A stretch of 64,000 nucleotides of DNA, taken from assembly GCA_010094045.1 (NCBI GenBank), contig ML986612.1, forward strand, positions 204,440 to 268,439. Direction: 5' to 3'. The DNA is from Lojkania enalia (lineage: Eukaryota; Ascomycota; Dothideomycetes; Pleosporales). Position 1 is the stretch's first letter, and each line of letters begins with the position of its first letter. A program made the translations under genes and the position numbers. Shown here one piece after another: positions 1 through 11,801 of this stretch. The notes beneath the pieces were generated by a model, which was not told the origin of the DNA, searched no databases, and saw only the letters and a program-made list of their open reading frames with translations.

Positions 1-1415
1 AAACCGACCTTTGCAGTGAGAAAGTTATGGCGGCATTGCCAAGCCCTGTCCGCAATGTCGTCAGATGGCTCATCGCCGAAATCTAGACCAGTCTCCTCCC
101 AGTATCCACGGGGTCTAGCGTCAAGATTGCGCGGCGGAGGTGGGGTCATAGAACGCGCCTCTACATTGGACTGAGTGGGAGCTTCGGTGGCAGATGTAGA
201 GGGACCTTCGGTGTTATCTGAACTAGCTGGCGTGAGTGATCCTACGTGTTGTGTATCCTCTTCAGTTTGGCTTTCACCCTCATCGTCAGTGCCATCATAC
301 TCATCTTCCATCTCGGTACAATTGCCGTCGCATTCATCGCGGGGTAACTGACATTCCCAGCACCAATGGGCTCCGCAAAGGCATTCCATGTGGTTGCAAC
401 CGTACATTCTTCGTATTCCATTGCCACATTTAGGGCATCGTTTGTAGCCCCAGCTCTTCAAGAGCTCAGCAGTTCCTGCATCAACCCCGAATTCTAGCTT
501 GTTGCACATGGTGTTGGAGTGAGCTGGTTGCCGACAGCTTGTACAAATGTCTGCCTCGCAATTTGGACAAGTTATGACCGGCGAAGTAGGGGTACCGATT
601 ACCGAGTCCACACGCCGCTTACCGTCCTTCAAGGCACCTGAAATAGGAAGAAGCCTGTTTGGAATGAAGACAGAACAGGTAGGGACTGGACAGTAGAACG
701 GGTTGGCGGTACTCCACTCTTCATATTTCTGCCTGTACCGCATGGCTTCCGTCTTGGATAGGAACGGTCGAGCTACGTGGAGCTGCAATTGTCCACAGCA
801 TCGGGGAGGCATGCGGGATGTGTTCTTGGTGGCTTCGGTGAACATCTTCTTAATGCAAACGCCGCAGAATGCTGAACCACATATTCTGCAGGGCCGTACG
901 ACGGTGAGATGCTCCTGATTCTCGGGGAACTGCTCGCAGCAGGTCAAGCATTGTATAGTTGTTGACTCCGATGGGTTAGATGGTGGAGGTGGCGGGGGAG
1001 GAGGGAAGCTATATTCTTGATGGCCTGGATCAGCTAGTGGCGGCTGAGGTGTGCTTTCTGTCTGAGCTTGGTGAGCGCTGGAGGCAGGCTCGGAGGCGGC
1101 GACCATTGTGTACTCCGAGTGGCCTGCGATTATAAGAGAACTGGTGTGTTGTAGCTGGTCGTTAGCCTGAATATCCATGGCGTCCAGTGATGAGGCGGGC
1201 GGAGTCGTGCTATCAGGCTGGGAAGTCGCGCGTGTAGGAAGTGCGGCAAGAGTTCTCGCGATATTGATTGTTGGCGCTTCGCTGGCTACTTCAGAAAGTG
1301 ATATGCCTTGGCATCTGTGGTTTTGATGTTGCGGGTCGTGATCGATGCCTGGCCGAGCCATCGCTGCCTTGCCAGAAGGCGGCGGCCACACGGCCTTGGA
1401 AATCTTAGAGCCCAT
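1..1415 (-). CDS. RBR (RING-between-RING) E3 ubiquitin ligase, 3' end outside window
   Basis: The frame is open without introns from the ATG at 1415-1413 to the window edge, so about 471 residues are visible and the C-terminus is missing. After a low-complexity, proline-rich N-terminus (about residues 1-150), a RING1 begins with CLTCC at residue 156. An in-between-RING region follows, with paired CPNC and CTSC ligands, then a RING2 starting CPKCGNGIRRMYGCNHMEC. RBR ligases carry ubiquitin as a thioester on a RING2 cysteine in the GCNHM context; that residue is present here as Cys340, so the enzyme looks catalytically competent. The tail is acidic and Ser/Thr-rich. The substrate cannot be told from sequence. 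A perfect palindrome lies 76 bp upstream of the start. Family assignment is confident; the ortholog is not identified. Confidence 0.88.
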   Translation of the reverse strand, partial: MGSKISKAVWPPPSGKAAMARPGIDHDPQHQNHRCQGISLSEVASEAPTINIARTLAALPTRATSQPDSTTPPASSLDAMDIQANDQLQHTSSLIIAGHSEYTMVAASEPASSAHQAQTESTPQPPLADPGHQEYSFPPPPPPPPSNPSESTTIQCLTCCEQFPENQEHLTVVRPCRICGSAFCGVCIKKMFTEATKNTSRMPPRCCGQLQLHVARPFLSKTEAMRYRQKYEEWSTANPFYCPVPTCSVFIPNRLLPISGALKDGKRRVDSVIGTPTSPVITCPNCEADICTSCRQPAHSNTMCNKLEFGVDAGTAELLKSWGYKRCPKCGNGIRRMYGCNHMECLCGAHWCWECQLPRDECDGNCTEMEDEYDGTDDEGESQTEEDTQHVGSLTPASSDNTEGPSTSATEAPTQSNVEARSMTPPPPRNLDARPRGYWEETGLDFGDEPSDDIADRAWQCRHNFLTAKVG

Positions 1416-2475
1416 GGTGGTCCGGATGTCGCTCTCGTCGCTGTCAAATCAGACCTTTAAATATAATATCTAGGTGTCCTGGGTTGTCCGCTTGAGTCAA
1501 CAACTTTTGAGTTGTTGACTCAAGGCTTGCCGTTCTAGGATGAGGCGTGGTCGGTCGGTGCCTGCAGGCAGCCTCGCAACATGTATTGCCATTGGACAAT
1601 TGAAGTATGCCTGTCTCTACCCCACAATCCTGTCTCGAGCCTAATAGACGACAGAGACCGCATGGTTCCACATATTGAGATACATGGCATATGCCTATTG
1701 CTAAAGCTCAACATATCAAGCCTCACCGTGAACCACATGTCAGGAGCGTTACCTGGAGAAGGTCCCCATTGAATGTACTAATTTAAGTCAATCTAGACTA
1801 AAGGAGAAATGCCCTTCGCCCTTTGTCCTATGATGATAATCATGGCGACGAGAGAAAGAGTCATCGAAGTAACAGAGGCCTAGCCGTTGTGGCTGTGATT
1901 CGCGGTCTGTGCATAAGCTCAATTGATCATACCGAATTCGGAAAGCCTTTAACTCTGCAAGAACTAATTACCTACTCGTATAGAGGCTCTTGATACTAGA
2001 ACTTCAATCAGGCAACATAAAGATACGGATCCTAACGTCTTTCATCCGGATCTCCTAAACTCGTTAGTGCAGTGCATTCACAGCAGTCAAATTAGAGCAA
2101 GCTATGGCAAGATACACAATTTTTAAAAATTTGTAAAGAAACCGAACAGGAAAGGGTAGGTAGAAATGCGACGGGGATCGGAATATAGAAGGATGCCTGT
2201 GAAATAGGGCCCAAGTAAAAAAATCCATAGATTATGCCTTCCCCATCTTCCCAAGATACGTGATCCCTGAGAAAATAAAGAGGATAAACACCAGCAATGA
2301 ACATTTTCCCACCCGTTCCTTTTTCGGAGAATCCCAATCGCTTTTTCTCACTTGCCATTTCTCTAGCCACCCGCTTGTTACTTATCACCATTCGCTGATA
2401 GACACTGCCTTGTTCCACCGGTTTGGCACGAATTCTTCTGAGACGTGCGATAATAGACAATGCGTCGAAGGGAGA
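1416..2475. other. Intergenic: RBR gene upstream region and STM1 3' flank
   Basis: No convincing gene was seen. Open frames here are short, lack splice-compatible partners and show no recognisable domain. It holds the palindrome at 1491-1524 and probably the RBR promoter and the STM1 3' UTR. Confidence 0.6.
1491..1524. promoter_or_regulatory. 34-bp perfect palindrome with two TGAGTCA cores upstream of the RBR gene
   Basis: The arm CTTGAGTCAACAAC (1491-1504) is exactly repeated in reverse complement at 1511-1524, separated by 6 bases. Each arm contains TGAGTCA, the consensus of AP-1/Gcn4-type (fungal CPC1/CpcA) bZIP factors. It ends 76 bp upstream of the RBR start codon. It could be a double bZIP operator or a cruciform-forming hairpin. 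The regulatory role is inference. Confidence 0.45.
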
Positions 2476-3807
2476 CTATGCTCCCAGGCTTGGGAAAGCG
2501 CTGGTGTCGGAGACGTTAGGGCTTGTTTGGCCACCACGTCCGCCACGGCTGCGACCCTCGCCACGTCCGCGGCCACCGCGACCACGTCCCTCTCCACCAC
2601 GGAATTCACCACGACCGCGGCCGCGGCCTCCACGGAAAGATTCACGAGCGGTGTTGTGTAGGCGGGAGTCATCAAGCTCGACAAGGGCCTTCTCCTTGCG
2701 TTGGCGCTCGCGCTTGGCCTTGCCTCCAGATCCGGCAATGAAGTCCTCATCCTCATCGCGGCTGATGGCCTTGCCTTCGGGAAACTTCTTGTTGCTGCCC
2801 TCGTTGGCTTTGCGAATTTCAGGAATACCAAGAGATAGCTTCTTGTCGGCTTGCTCGGCAAGGTAAGCGGCATATGACTTTGTCTTGTCTTCTGGCTCGA
2901 GCTCTGCCGCAGGCTCATCAGCAACGGCGGCCGCACCTTCAGCGATGACACCCTCCTTCTCTTCCTGCTGAGCGATGGCTTCGCCAGCCTTCTCATCGGC
3001 CCATTCAGAAGAACCGTCCTGCCCGCCCCAGCCATGAGCAACCTGCTTCTCGTGATCACTGGAGGACGTTAGATGCAAAATGTGGAATATGTACGGTGAA
3101 TGCTTACGCAACGCCAGTCCTGCTGTGGCGGTCGCCAACCATAGCACCGCCGCGTCCAGCGCCGCGACCACGTCGTGCACCACGGTAACCGCCACGTGGA
3201 CCACCGTCAACGGCCTCAGCTGCGCGTATTAGTACTTGTTATTGTTGTCTGTCAGTCAGATGTGCACTTACCACCAGACCCCCTGTTGCGGTTCCTGTCG
3301 GAGCCTACACCTCGGTCCCGGAAAGCTGCAGAAACAAATTAGTATGGTTACACAGCGATGCCATTTAGACTCGAGCTAGACATTGATCCCTCAATGCTCT
3401 GCTTTCTACATCAAACGAAGGTCCATTTAAGACATACCGTTCTCGTTCGCGTTGAGCATATCACGTTGACCTCCGCGTCCGGTTGAGGGAGCAGTTCGGG
3501 ACGGGGCTTCTGCTGGCACATTGCGTTTGCCAGTTCTCGCAGTAGGTTTGTCAATCGCCTTCGTTGGTGGCTCAGGCTCGCGGAGTTCGGGGTCCTGGTC
3601 GGGGTCGTTGCCTGTACCGGTTGTTAGTTGGTCTGTCTGGAGTCGGTCTTCGTGTCCTTGACGCACCAAGCAACTCGTACAAGTTCTAGAAGGAAAATAG
3701 TTAGTGAAATGTCCAATTGAAAAGCTAATTGATTGTTGCTGGGTCCACCGACAGAGGCGGCCCAGCGACGATGAAGGGAGGAAGCTCACTTTGGAGGCGA
3801 TTGACAT
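2476..3807 (-). CDS. STM1: Stm1/HABP4-SERBP1 family ribosome-associated protein
   Basis: Six exons join in phase into 319 residues: 3807-3790, 3685-3667, 3611-3438, 3325-3272, 3219-3108 and 3058-2476. The first two exons are tiny (18 and 19 nt) and encode the Stm1 N-terminal signature MSIASKNLYELLGNDP. The middle is rich in Arg, Gly and Lys. The segment beginning DHEKQVAHGWGG is the HABP4/PAI-RBP1 region. The tail is a long RGG/RGRG array ending TSAFPSLGA. In yeast and animals this family binds 80S ribosomes, occupies the mRNA channel and preserves dormant ribosomes; RGG repeats bind RNA and are arginine-methylation targets. Every junction is supported by GT...AG ends and by restoration of the family sequence, so the model is confident. 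Confidence 0.9.
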
Positions 3808-4656
3808 CGTGATGAGGTTAAAGCGCCTTTCGCGCTTTTCCTTCTAGACGCGCAATCTGATGGGCGTAAGGCTATGTGACGAGAGCTGACCCTATAATAA
3901 TAAGGTCGCGGCTCTCCCTCGATACTCGCTGCGAGTGATGTGGATAGCGGTTGAGATGAGGATGTTGCTCTGGTATGACGGTAAATTTCGAGGTTCCAAG
4001 GTTTGTGGATCGCTTACTTAGCAAAATTGGTCAAAGCGCTAATTGAGTTCGTGAGCATCATCAAAGAACTCGCACCTGCTTTCACCGCGATTTTCCTCAT
4101 TTAGGCGTCACGATCACTTCAACCTTGGCACCTCAATAGCCCGGCTGCCTAGACAATGATGGCACAAATAGCAAGTTTGTCTTTGGCACAGAACGTCACG
4201 ATGTTGACGAGTCATTTATAGTGAAAACGGGTTGGCATTGTGGAATTTAATGCAAGTTGAGTTTGTTTGACTTTGTGAGGTTCAATCTTCCACCTCGCAA
4301 CCTATTATATACAGAGCTGAAGCTGGGCCTGCACATCAGTAACTGGGCTAGGTCCTCCAACATTGAATATGAAACAAATGAATAAACAGCTGCCATTCGC
4401 CGCTCCCATGTTTCTCAAACGAAGTCGCTCCACCAATTGTTAACTTTTCGAGGACATCCATATCATCGCAGTCCAATCCAGCCGGAACCTCACCCTCGAA
4501 CGCCCGATGGCTGTGGCCATCACCCAATATATGTCGATAGAAACCACCCAGCGCCCGCTAAACAGCGACATGAAGCCTTCCCGACTTATCCCTAGATATC
4601 AAAGAGAAACCATAAGAAAACTTATCTTCACCTAGTAGCATTACTACAATCATCCT
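3808..4656. other. Intergenic: STM1 promoter and bZIP 3' flank
   Basis: No gene is supported. The part next to 3807 should contain the STM1 promoter and 5' UTR; the part next to 4657 should hold the bZIP 3' UTR. Confidence 0.6.
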
Positions 4657-5263
4657 TCATCTTGTCTCATATGAATACGGCGTAGGAAAATGCATGCTCG
4701 CGGAGAGGCCGAAGGGATCAGCGTCGAGCATCGGGTCGTAAGGGTCAAAGAGATGGTTCATCCCATGAAAGACTGCCCCGGAATCGGAGGGGCCAAGGGC
4801 CGCTGGGGAAGTGAACGGGGGGTTCTGCGCAGGCTGCATCGGGGGTTGCATGCTCTGCGATTGCATCGAGGGTGGTGGAAATGCAGGCGGGAACTGAACA
4901 GGGCCAGCGGACTGGTCACTTGGCTCTTGGTCGTCAAGCATATCGGCTTGCTCATCATACTCCTGGTCTGTACTCACGGAATCAGTCTAGGACGAACAAA
5001 GCTCTATGCCTAAGGGACGAAAGGAAACGGGTCAGCTTGCCGAGTTGATCCATATGACTCTGGAAGGGAGACTGGTAGTAGGACGATGGGCCGCCACTCG
5101 TGCTACTCTGTGTCATCGCACTTCCTGCTCCACTGCCTACAGTAGACGCGCTCGATAAACCATTCGATGGAGGTTGATTGGTGATCAAAGATGGGCGCTG
5201 CGGGCCCATCATAGGGGTGAAATTAGATCTAGGCGGCTGAGGCCGCAAGTGTTGTTGTTGTTG

Positions 5264-5306
<43 letters not shown>

Positions 5307-6205
5307 TGTTGCTGCTGCTGTTGGGGGGGAATAGGTCCAAAGTTTGGAGATACTGATGCACCTTGAGGCATGAAGTTGGGCGATCGTGCAGCTGATGTGG
5401 CTGGTGAGGATAGGTGGGAGCCGGGAGTGGGCTGTGACAGTGGTGAACGGTTTGGAAGAGCTCCATCTGGTTGTATCATGGGCAAACTATGCGGACCTTC
5501 AGCCTTTGGGGGCGCTCCAATTGACCGTCGTGCCTGTTGCCTATTCATCACTGCGCGCTGCTGCAGTGGAGCTTGATTCGGCGACGTGGTCGTGGAGGCA
5601 GGCGCGCGTGTAGGGCCCAGATTGGGACTGCCAGTCTTCGCCCGCAGCTCGGCTTGGACGTCAATGCCTGGCGGTGAGGGAAGTTAGTGAGGTGACAAGG
5701 TATTTGGGTTGGAGACTGGTGGCGGTCTAGCAGTCTGGCGTACCTTTCTCAAGTAAGATCCTCTCTAGAAGAGAATTCTTGTACCTGAGCATCAAGCATT
5801 CGTCGGCCGCGCTGCGGTGGCTGTTCTGGAGGTTCTGTAGCGTCTCCTCATGGTGCTTGATGGTGCTCTCCAACTGTTTGATATATTCGGTCCGACGCTC
5901 ACGAAAGGCGGCTTGGGCTTGTCTATTACGCTGCTTGCGTTCCTCAGATGTTGCGTATATCTTGCGGCGCTTGGTTAGTCCTATCTTTGACATTGTACAA
6001 CTACTATGCGCGAGTGATAGCACGGAGTAAGTGGTGAGCTCACAGGTTTACGGCCGCCCTTTCGCTTCTGCTGCTGGGGGTTTTCCTGGGTATAAGTCCC
6101 GGCCTCGGGCTCGGGCGACGAGGCGATAGAGCTGGTCGAGCCGTCTCTGGAGGGCTCCGTCTTGCCCACGGGGGCCGTCATATCTGTTACGCTACTATCT
6201 CCCAT
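4657..6205 (-). CDS. Poly-Q bZIP transcription factor
   Basis: Four exons (6205-6044, 5960-5744, 5667-5041, 4967-4657) join in phase into 438 residues. The start is the ATG beginning MGDSSVTDM; the frame continues upstream but with no bZIP-like content. The basic region reads KRKGGRKP then IYATSEERKQRNRQAQAAFR, with the N-x2-AQxxFR spacing of fungal Pap1/AP-1-type bZIPs, followed by a leucine zipper through LRYKNSLLERILLEKG. The intron splits the basic region between GRKP and IYAT. The C-terminal half is Pro/Ser/Gln-rich with a run of 24 glutamines (5252-5323) and an acidic stretch, consistent with activation or prion-like domains. The last intron appears to use a GC donor (5040-4968). Targets are unknown. 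Confidence 0.87.
5252..5323 (-). repeat. CAG/CAA tract encoding 24 glutamines in the bZIP gene
   Basis: Seventy-two bases of uninterrupted CAA/CAG codons. The pure CAG run in the middle makes it a likely length-variable microsatellite. The reverse strand reads as poly-leucine, which is only a shadow. Confidence 0.95.
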
Positions 6206-8883
6206 CTGCAGGCCCTGTACCCCTCTGGACTGATAGAGGGGCACGAGAGTGCCAAGGGCAGCGATAGACGCGACGAAAGCTGTCCCTGTTGGCCGACGGG
6301 AGGCTCTGGCGGCTAAGCGCGCGGTGGAAGGGCAGCCGCAGCGCCGGGTCGCTGTCGAAGAGCGTTTGGAGAAGGGGTTTGATAATGTCTGATAACGAGC
6401 GTGCACTTCGGGGCGCTGTGTGGTTGGGAGGAAGTTGTGAGGTAAGCTCTTGGGTAATGGAAACAGAAAAACGGTCGAGGAGGGGGCGGAGGACTGGAGA
6501 TTTCAAGAACGCGGGCGGGGGGGGCTAGAACTGAGCGGCCTGCGAGCGCTGCTGCTGCTGGATGCTTAAAGGCTGGGACTGCCCGCCAACGAGGCCCTGC
6601 GCTCTGGCTCACCACCTGTGGACTGTCTGTTCTGGTGGCACGGGCAAATGACAGGCTGCTTAGTGCTAGGGGGAAGGGAGGGGAGAAGGTGTGCGCGCGC
6701 AGGCACAGAATAGGCAGCGGAGTCGCGGCGGCCAAGACCTGAGGGCCGGCGACTCAGAGTTTTCCTGGCGGGGGAGCGTTGCTGATGGAGGTGGTGATGG
6801 TGCTGCTGCTGCTGCTGCTGCTGCTGGGTGCCTGGGGCGCTGGAGGGCCGCTGGAGGGCCGCTGCAGATACAGGCCGCAGAGCGCACTACTAGCAGCAGC
6901 ACGCACTCGCTCACAGCGATGCTGGCGGCGGTGGATACATAGTGGATGCGCGGTGGTGGGCGCCGGCAGATGCCCAAAGCGGCGTGGCCAGCCGAAGCCG
7001 CAGGGGTGGCTCGCCCGGACAGCAGCGGCGGGGCCACCGCGCGCGCAGGCCGTCATTCGACTGGATCGCACTGCCGTATCCCGCCTAGCTGCTTTCTAGC
7101 TCCCGCGCCACCGTCCGACCTGTCACCAGCATCTCCGGTTTCTCCATGGAAGATGCCATCGTCGCCATCGTCACCATCGTCGCCGTCCACCCGTGCCCGC
7201 GAGGCTGCTGGCCCTTATCAGACGCTCCACACCTCCTACCTAGAGTCTGTTTGCATGTCGACCGTCTATCTGTCTGCGCAACAGCGCTCTCACCATCCAA
7301 CGGGGCTGCTAGGCAGGATAGCTTCTGTACGATAGGACCAACAAAAAAGCAAACCTAGCAAACCCCAGCAAATCCCAGCAACGCCCGAGTTCGGCATCCG
7401 CTCCAGCGAACCCAGCGAACGAACGAGCGAACGAGCGAACGAGCGGCCACGCGCGGTGAGACGAAGGACCAAGCACCACCATGTGCATGCCAGCAACATC
7501 CATGCGTCCTTTGAAGTCACTAGAATTCACTGCCGTCGAGCGGCGTTTGATCGGCCTGCTCCTGCTGTAAGGCTGAGGAGCTTGCTGTGCCTCTCCATCT
7601 GATAGCCATACATATGTACCTACGGCAACTGCTGCACGCTGACATTAGCCAGATAGGTTAACTCAGGCTGGTGATAGCGATAAGGTATGCGCTGTGTAGG
7701 GCTCCGCGTTTCTATGTGCACCCATCCTCAGCCTCGTCCTCCGTCGCTGTTGTGCAGGGATTTCGGCGTCGACAACAGCATCGCCAGCAAGACGCGATCG
7801 GCCCATTGCCTCGGCGCTCTCAGGTATGGTCGTTAGTGGTTTCGACCGCCACGCTCCAACCGAGCACCATTTTAGCCTCCACCGCCGCTAGCTCTGCGAC
7901 TGCACCGCTTGCTTGGGATCTCGCAGCACTTGATTCAAGCGCATCTAGAACTGGCAGTCCTGAGGGGTAGGTTGTCTTCTCCGGAGCTGCCCGACACGTC
8001 TATTTGACGGTTTCAACGCCTTAGACGACCACTTATGCATCGATACAACGGCCGCATCTCCACACTCCTCGACCGTTGACGATTGAATGGCAACCGTCTA
8101 CGCCTTGGCCGGCTGCAACGTATTCGCAAATGGTGGAAAGGAGCTCGCTTCGCTTTGCTTCGGCCAAGCAGGTGGCCTTTTTCTGTTGAATTCCAGAACG
8201 GCCTTTGGTACATACTATGGTATGCGATGCCGGAAGCATGTGGGTGGCCCTCCCCTTCGCTTGTATGCGGCATCTGCTAGTGTTTGGCCGTTTGGGGATG
8301 GATAGCGCACGTTACAACGGGTAGGTCCCTACTGATATGTACAAGAAGCTATCTACATACCTACAATGGTAAAGGTACCTACAAAGGTAGGCTAGCACAT
8401 GGGATACTCACGTGATGTGGATGCCGAGAGGTCCGCAATTATGTAGGTAGGGTTGCCTTTTACATCTGACGTCGTTTCAACGCAACAGGGTCAGCGGGGA
8501 ATGCGGCGGAGGACAAAATTCTAGCGAATATCTCGAGACACAATTATGATGGGATGACGGCTATCAATCCTGTGATCTCCCTGGGGGCGTACGAGGCCGC
8601 ATTGCTGGTCTGAAAGAGCTTGGCATCGCACTCTAATCTGGAAAGACAACTAATCCTTCTTAAATATAATATTTGGTCTACTCTACATTCTCCTACTGTC
8701 TCATGATGGATGTGACTCGATTGCAGATGGCAAGAGCAAGGAAGGGTCGGCCCAGCGCCTTCCGTTCCTGTTGCGCCGGTTTTTGCCCTTTGTACGGTGT
8801 ATTCATTATGCACAATACAATCCCATAACCCTGGAACCCTCAATCGACAGCACTCAGGATATCGAGCATCGACATAGTCTCAC
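6206..8883. other. Long divergent intergenic region between bZIP (-) and arrestin (+)
   Basis: About 2.7 kb with no supportable gene. It is GC-rich, with CTG/CAG runs near 6800-6830, an imperfect GAACGAGC repeat at about 7412-7445, and a cluster of TACCTAC/GGTAGGT motifs at about 8330-8460. Many short open frames arise from the GC content, but none carries a domain or splices into a neighbour. Long upstream regions are common for fungal regulatory genes, so 5' UTRs with uORFs are likely on both sides. Confidence 0.55.
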
Positions 8884-11801
8884 ATGACTTTCTCACTGTT
8901 TCCGGCAGTAACGGGTCCCGCATCAATCACTTCGTCCACATCTAATCGTCGTATTCTCAGCTAAGTGCTCATTCCATCGTTCGTGGGATCGGTCAAGACT
9001 CAGCTGGGCTGAACAAGAGCAATCCAACAGGAGGTATCATCGCAACGTCTCTCGCTAATATCGCGAATCTGATACTGAAGAGATTAGATTTCTCGCAGCC
9101 GCCGCCTAGGGAAACACTGCTAACCGAACCACGACCTCCGCCAAGCGTCTGCATCTCAAATAATAACTCTATTCCAAAGCGCGACAGAGCGCAAGTAGTC
9201 GATTACGGAGGAATGGTGGGCAACAACTTTGGCGAATCAAAAGGAGTTCCGGCCGGCGCCCCAACATGGGCAAAGACACGTCCCCTCTCGGACATACGAG
9301 AACTCACTGAGCCAAGCCTAGTTGAGACTATACCAAGAAAACTTCTCTCTGAGCACACCATCGTTCGGGACGTTTCGGTATCGCGGAAACACTCCGTTGT
9401 ATCCAGACATCGCCCAAGCTTCGAAAGTCGCCTGGCAGAAAATGACGATCCACAGCGGAAGGCTAGCTTCGACGCTGAGTTCCATGGCATTAGATCTGGA
9501 AACCGAGGACGGCCCTCTAGAACACCATCACCACAAAGTCCTGCAGATAATACTTATTCGAGCATATACAGCATTCCACCTGGCAGCATACCAGCTCGCT
9601 CCTCATCCTCTCGTGCACGAGCGCGTAGTGTTTCCAGATCCAGGAAACCTATAGCAATCACGCAACGCACGACAGCTCTTCCCTCTGCCAACATTGTACC
9701 TGCTATACCTTCTCTCCCTCCTCGTGGATCCGGGAACACAATTCCGCGCCGCGGTCCGTCCTTATCTCCATTACGCCAAATCGCCGCTCGATTCGACCCT
9801 GTTTCTCATGACACCAATCGCCGCATACCTTCCAGAACATTTATACGAGATCCTTTTTCCACTGAGATTTTGGATTTTCCAGCCCATCGACATCATCGAG
9901 TTGACCTCGGACTAGTTCTTTCAGCGGGTATATTCGTAGGTGGTAGTTCAATCGAAGGCACCGTCCACATCACTGTCGACGAAGCCGAGCGGACACGACA
10001 TAGACGAACATTAGCTATTGCAAGAATTTCCGTCGATCTTATTGGATTAGAAGAGATGGTCGGAAATAGAAGAGCCGTTTTTCTCAACCTCGCTACGGAA
10101 TTGATCGATGGGGATCATCCCCCGCCTCAAAACATGGTAGACAGCCAGAAACAGATAGGCTCCGATGATCCATTTTGGCAGCTTATGCCATCAGTCACCG
10201 ATCTACCCTTTCTCATGAGTTTACCGCTTAATGTAGGGCCTCCACCATTCCAGTCAAAAAATGCAAGGATTCGATATGTACTGTGTGTTTCGCTACTCAT
10301 TCGAGACCAAGGCAAACAGTATATCGTCAGAACCTCTGAAGACATCTTGGTCCTTTCAGTATATGACCGTGAGCGCTCTTTATTTACGGTCTCGCATTTT
10401 ATAGCTAATTGTTAACTAGCCGAGAAGGCTCTTATGTCTTTACCTAGTCCCTTGACCGCAGTAGATGAATGGACTAAACCTCATGACAACACTCTTGAAA
10501 TTATCAGGGTCACAGCGGGACTGCATCGACAAGTTTGGGTCAGCGGAACCAGTATATACGTCGATGTCCATATTGCCAACAACAGCCGCAAGATCATCAA
10601 AAAGATTGAGTTGCAATTGGAAAGGGATATTCTCTGTTATAAATACGTTCGTCGTTTTCTAAGGCTGCTAGGGAATCACCCATTTCAAGATGCTAAAGTT
10701 GAACTCTAGGCTGCGGCTTCGACGATGGAGAAATCCGCAGGCCAAGCTCGAATCTTCGACAGTAACGAGCGGTCAGTTCTCAGCAAATCAACTCTCAAAC
10801 ACGGAACCGCCGGGTGGAACGGCGTACCAGCACACACCACCCACATTCGTACGTGCGACCTCGAGGTGCCTCGTGGGCATGCCACAGTTAAATGTGGTAC
10901 GCAAGATAATCATCTGTGTATATGCCCGGACTAAGCGTCTCAGGCAAATTCTTCGAAGTCCGGTACTTTCTAAATGTTATAGTAGGGAGTTCTCATTCGT
11001 GAGTATATTTCTAGAGTAGGTCAATATTGTTTTACTGACGATTCTAGGAGGATTGTGACTGTACAGTTGCCCATCGTACTCATTCATATGGTAAAATCCA
11101 TACAATATTAATTACTTGAGATTTAGCTTACCATTTCAAAGAATTCTCTAGATGTAGTTCCTAATTCGGTTGCCCAAGTGGCTGCCGCTATCGAAGAAAA
11201 AAGGACAGCGCACGCCTCTCTTCGACCGCATTCCCCTTTTCGCGTGGGGCGTCGTCCTTCTCAGTCTGTGCAAGGCCGTGCATTTGCAGCTCCAAGGATG
11301 CAATCTCTAGACCGCATGCGCGCACAAACCGACGACATCCAACAATTGGGTCAGATACTCGATCACTCTCCACGGAAGAGCAACTTGAGAAGAGTTAGCT
11401 CGAATTTTGACTATCGTACGCCACCTAGTAATCGCAAAGGAAGAATACTTGCCAATGGTGATCTGGAAGATCTTCAGCGGCGTCTTCGACATGTACGTTC
11501 CAATGAGTCAGTGGGGTCGAAACCCGCCACTATCAACAGAGGCAACTCCACAGCATTCAGACCAAGGGGTGGGTCGGCTCTCGGGTTTAGAGAGGCAGAG
11601 GTCAAGGATGATTTTGAACTGGGTGGACTGGGAATCGGTGGGGACACATCCTTCCAACAACGCCTCGAGCAGAGCCGAGGGAGGCAGTATCGCTTTGGCA
11701 AGAAGAGAAGTGTAGAGCGCTGGAAGGGCGTTGCTACTGGGTGGCTCATGGGGAATGGGGGGTCAGGAAAAGACGAAAGGGAAAGGGATGGATGGATCTG
11801 A
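8884..11801 (+). CDS. Alpha-arrestin (arrestin N and C domain protein)
   Basis: Seven exons give 867 residues: 8884-8907, 8961-10368, 10420-10646, 10710-10896, 10944-10998, 11048-11090 and 11142-11801, all in phase. A plausible 24-nt first exon (MTFSLFPA) splices by GTAACG...CTAATC...CAG into a frame that is coding-like for 84 codons before the first internal Met at 9213; the N-terminus is therefore less certain than the rest. A Ser/Arg-rich region is followed by arrestin_N (about 320-455; GIFVGGSSIEGTVHI) and arrestin_C (about 490-620; AGLHRQVWVSGTSIYVDVHI). Fungal alpha-arrestins usually adapt Rsp5-type ligases to membrane cargo through PPxY motifs; I see none here, so recruitment may differ. 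The tail is Arg/Gly/Ser-rich. Confidence 0.85.

Noticed and set aside
5174..5356. Poly-leucine frame on the plus strand
   Set aside because: It is the reverse reading of the glutamine tract in the bZIP gene; no start context or conservation is expected.
6313..7520. Several 70-140 codon frames in the GC-rich bZIP upstream region
   Set aside because: They overlap each other on both strands, have biased Ala/Arg/Pro/Ser content and no domain or splice partner.
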